From Chloroflexota bacterium (lineage in GTDB: Bacteria > Chloroflexota > Dehalococcoidia > GIF9 > AB-539-J10): a DNA stretch of 7,293 nucleotides. The translations under genes and the position numbers were made by a program. The stretch covers positions 1 through 7,293 of the forward strand of contig JADFUZ010000049.1 of assembly GCA_015222295.1 (NCBI GenBank), given 5' to 3'. Below the pieces are notes generated by a model that made no database searches, was not told where the DNA came from, and saw only the letters and a program-made list of their open reading frames with translations. Numbering within the stretch: position 1 is the first letter of the stretch; each line of letters opens with the position of its first letter. This document shows positions 5,955 to 7,293 of this stretch, one piece after another.

Positions 5955-6983
5955 CTAAACACCGCAGATTCCCTTTATCTGCGTAATGCGCTCCTCAAAC
6001 CCGCCAGGTTTACCCCTTGCCGATTGCCCCAGAGGGTCGATTATCTCTGAGTTGCCCTGGAGGACGTCGAAGGTGGCCCTTACTGCGGAAGCGGCTACTT
6101 GCAGGTCGTAGCCACCCTCCAGTGTGAGAACGAGACGTCCCTGGCACAGTTCACCGGCCAGATTCCTCAGGATACTCACAATTTCAGCCAAGCCGCTGAC
6201 ACTCACTTGCATCATAGCCAGACGGTCAGCCCAGTGACAATCAAAACCAGCAGAAACAAGAATGAGCTCCGGGCGAAATCTGCGCGCTACCGGGACCAGA
6301 ACCTCATCAAAAGCTCTAAGGTATTCCTCGTCTCCCCAACCAGCGGTCATGGGGAAATTGACTGTAAATCCCTTACCCGCTCCGGTTCCGACTTCACCGA
6401 GACTCCCCGTGCCAGGATAGAATGGATACTGGTGAGTGGAGAAGTACAACACTCTGGGATCAGCGTAGAAGGTATCCTGCGTGCCGTTCCCATGGTGAAC
6501 ATCAAAATCGGCGATAAGAACACGCTCAAGACCGAAATTGGCTAGCGCAAACTTGGCCGCTATGGCCACATTGTTGAAAAGGCAGAAACCCATAGCCCGG
6601 TTGTGGACGGCGTGATGCCCCGGCGGCCTCACCAGAGCAAAAGCACTCTCGACCTCTCCCCCCATCACGGCTTCCAGCGCGGTCAGCAGTCCACCGGCAG
6701 CATACAGCGCTACTTCGAACGACCTGGGGCACATAAGCGTGTCAGGATCCAGCCATCCTCCACCCCTTTCCGCCTCGCTTCTAATCAAGGAGACATATAC
6801 CGGGTCATGCACCATCAGCACTTCTTCCGTCGACGCCTGACGCGGCGCAAACAAGCTAAGTCTCTCCTTAGTGCCGGTCTCCTCCAGGTGCGACATCATA
6901 GCTACCAGCCTCTGACTGTTCTCCACGTGACTTCCCGTATCGTGCTCCAGGTAGATGGGGGCATAGACCAATCCTACCTTCAT
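5955..6983 (-). CDS. Histone deacetylase/AcuC-family zinc-dependent deacetylase
   Basis: A 342-residue arginase/deacetylase-fold enzyme of the bacterial class II HDAC-like group (acetoin-utilisation AcuC, acetylpolyamine amidohydrolase and HDAC-like deacetylases). It would remove acetyl or other acyl groups from lysines or small amines in the cytoplasm. Seen: EHDTGSHVENSQRL at 13-26, the N-terminal signature; RPPGHHA at 119-125 with the catalytic His123-His124 pair; DFDVHHGNGTQ at 159-169 with zinc ligands Asp161 and His163; SAGFD at 244-248 with the third ligand Asp248; and EGGYD at 289-293 with the transition-state Tyr292. All catalytic residues are therefore present. Length is typical. ATG 6983 is preferred over an upstream in-frame start at 7034 because GAGGTGG lies 5 nt before it, MKVGLVYAP starts the first family strand, and a promoter lies between the two. 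Substrate cannot be told; no acetoin or polyamine genes are nearby. Confidence 0.93.
   Translation of the reverse strand: MKVGLVYAPIYLEHDTGSHVENSQRLVAMMSHLEETGTKERLSLFAPRQASTEEVLMVHDPVYVSLIRSEAERGGGWLDPDTLMCPRSFEVALYAAGGLLTALEAVMGGEVESAFALVRPPGHHAVHNRAMGFCLFNNVAIAAKFALANFGLERVLIADFDVHHGNGTQDTFYADPRVLYFSTHQYPFYPGTGSLGEVGTGAGKGFTVNFPMTAGWGDEEYLRAFDEVLVPVARRFRPELILVSAGFDCHWADRLAMMQVSVSGLAEIVSILRNLAGELCQGRLVLTLEGGYDLQVAASAVRATFDVLQGNSEIIDPLGQSARGKPGGFEERITQIKGICGV
5963..5983. terminator. Perfect hairpin just past the secF stop, inside the deacetylase 3' end
   Basis: CGCAGAT (5963-5969) and ATCTGCG (5977-5983) form a 7-bp perfect stem with a 7-nt loop, 17 nt after the secF stop. It may halt or stabilise the operon mRNA's 3' end, but it has no T-run and lies in codons of the opposite gene, so it could be chance. 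Confidence 0.25.
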
Positions 6984-6988
6984 ACTGA

Positions 6989-6995
6989 CCACCTC
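6989..6995 (-). promoter_or_regulatory. Ribosome binding site fixing the ATG start of the deacetylase
   Basis: GAGGTGG on the minus strand ends 5 nt before ATG 6983. It decides for the 342-residue form against a 17-residue longer reading. Confidence 0.65.
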
Positions 6996-7001
6996 TCGAC
7001 C

Positions 7002-7031
7002 ATCATAGCAAAACCACTTTAGCCGCGACAA
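7002..7031 (-). promoter_or_regulatory. Likely promoter of the deacetylase gene
   Basis: On the minus strand, TTGTCG (7026-7031, 4 of 6 to -35) and TATGAT (7002-7007, 5 of 6 to -10) are 18 nt apart. The start of transcription would be near 6995, giving a leader of about 12 nt that begins at the GAGGTGG ribosome site. The rest of the intergenic region up to 7159 holds a 10-bp palindrome TTGCGCGCAA (7091-7100) and nothing else I recognise. Confidence 0.5.
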
Positions 7032-7159
7032 CAAAGCACAGGAAGTCGTTCGCGTGATTTGACCACGGCTTCCCCAACGGCATCAGAAGATTGCGCGCAA
7101 CGGCAATTGCTCTACAACTCCGTCACTTCAGGCGAGCGAGCGTTGCAGTGTACGGCCGG

Positions 7160-7293
7160 TCAGGCCCTGCTTCTCCTCCGTCGTCGCAGCCAGATTATCA
7201 GGATAGGAATCCAGACCCAACAGAAAACACCGAGCCAGACGAGCACAGTAGCCAGACCTCTTCCAAAGGCAGTCAGACCACGCACTGCTGACC
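7160..7293 (-). CDS. C-terminal end of a membrane-anchored protein (5' part outside the window)
   Basis: On the minus strand a frame enters from the right edge and runs 43 codons to TGA (7160-7162). It reads SAVRGLTAFGRGLATVLVWL, then a very hydrophobic GVFCWVWIPILIIWL, then RRRRRSRA. A single helix of about 20 residues followed by five arginines is a typical C-terminal membrane anchor with a positive-inside tail. The pattern (short amphipathic lead, VWLGVF, aromatic and proline in the helix, Arg cluster at the end) recalls the ends of DUF4349-family lipoprotein-like proteins, but too little is visible to claim that. The two other minus-strand frames look less protein-like here, one closing almost at once. 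It lies 176 nt upstream of the deacetylase on the same strand; with a separate promoter for the latter, they need not be one operon. Confidence 0.55.
   Translation of the reverse strand, partial: SAVRGLTAFGRGLATVLVWLGVFCWVWIPILIIWLRRRRRSRA

Noticed and set aside
7091..7100. Perfect palindrome TTGCGCGCAA upstream of the deacetylase
   Set aside because: It could be an operator, but it is short, single, and about 85 nt upstream of the predicted -10; chance occurrence is likely without conservation data.
7091..7291. Plus-strand open frame of 66 codons at the right edge
   Set aside because: Its translation is low in structure (rich in S, T, P, Q), it has no ribosome site, and the minus strand there encodes a more convincing membrane-protein C-terminus.
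1..7293. Search for CRISPR repeats, transposase or integrase genes, toxin-antitoxin pairs, tRNA or rRNA genes
   Set aside because: None was seen by reading both strands; nearly all sequence is accounted for by six genes and two short intergenic regions.

Overview
The window (7,293 bp, roughly 55% GC by eye) is a compact bacterial chromosomal segment. It shows no mobile element, CRISPR array, rRNA or tRNA gene. The combination of genes points to an uncultivated Chloroflexota/Dehalococcoidia-like bacterium: separate compact SecD and SecF, an HD-domain tRNA nucleotidyltransferase fused by overlap to secD, an archaeal-type ADP-forming acyl-CoA synthetase alpha subunit, a nitronate monooxygenase-family flavoprotein and a stand-alone deacetylase. 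This taxonomic call is an inference from gene content and the general look of the proteins, not from a search.

Layout from left to right. (1) Positions 1-483, plus strand: the 3' half of a nitronate monooxygenase/NAD(P)H-dependent flavin oxidoreductase gene, cut by the window edge. (2) Positions 528-1913, minus strand and convergent with (1): a full-length ADP-forming acyl-CoA synthetase alpha subunit with the phospho-histidine motif. It is read from a near-consensus promoter at 1950-1979 that also fixes its start. (3) Positions 1914-2145: a divergent intergenic region holding that promoter and a second strong one (TTTACA-18-TATAAT) for the plus-strand operon. (4) Positions 2146-5946, plus strand: a three-gene, overlapping operon of tRNA nucleotidyltransferase (cca-like), secD and secF. 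The secD start is TTG in a 4-nt overlap with cca; the secF start is GTG in an 8-nt overlap with secD. Both have Shine-Dalgarno sequences, whereas the first gene has none and appears to be translated from a nearly leaderless mRNA. (5) Positions 5955-6983, minus strand: a complete class II HDAC/AcuC-like zinc deacetylase, convergent with secF across only 8 nt, with its own promoter. (6) Positions 7160-7293, minus strand: the last 43 codons of a membrane protein (one hydrophobic helix then an arginine-rich tail), cut by the right edge.

Functionally, the operon joins tRNA 3'-end synthesis/repair to the SecDF proton-driven motor that helps pull proteins across the membrane. The flanking genes are metabolic or regulatory: acyl-CoA/ATP interconversion, flavin-dependent oxidation and deacetylation. 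Acyl-CoA synthetase and lysine deacetylase activities can both touch acetyl metabolism, but they sit in separate transcription units and nothing here shows a functional link.

The main points worth a second look are: SecF has Asn at two positions where the family normally has Asp, including the transmembrane motif implicated in proton movement; the nucleotidyltransferase has Ala for Glu in its EDxxR nucleotide-templating motif and a short flexible-loop region, so CC-only or otherwise altered specificity is possible; and the operon mRNA is predicted to be leaderless. I found no convincing new multi-gene system; most of the window is ordinary core and metabolic genes.
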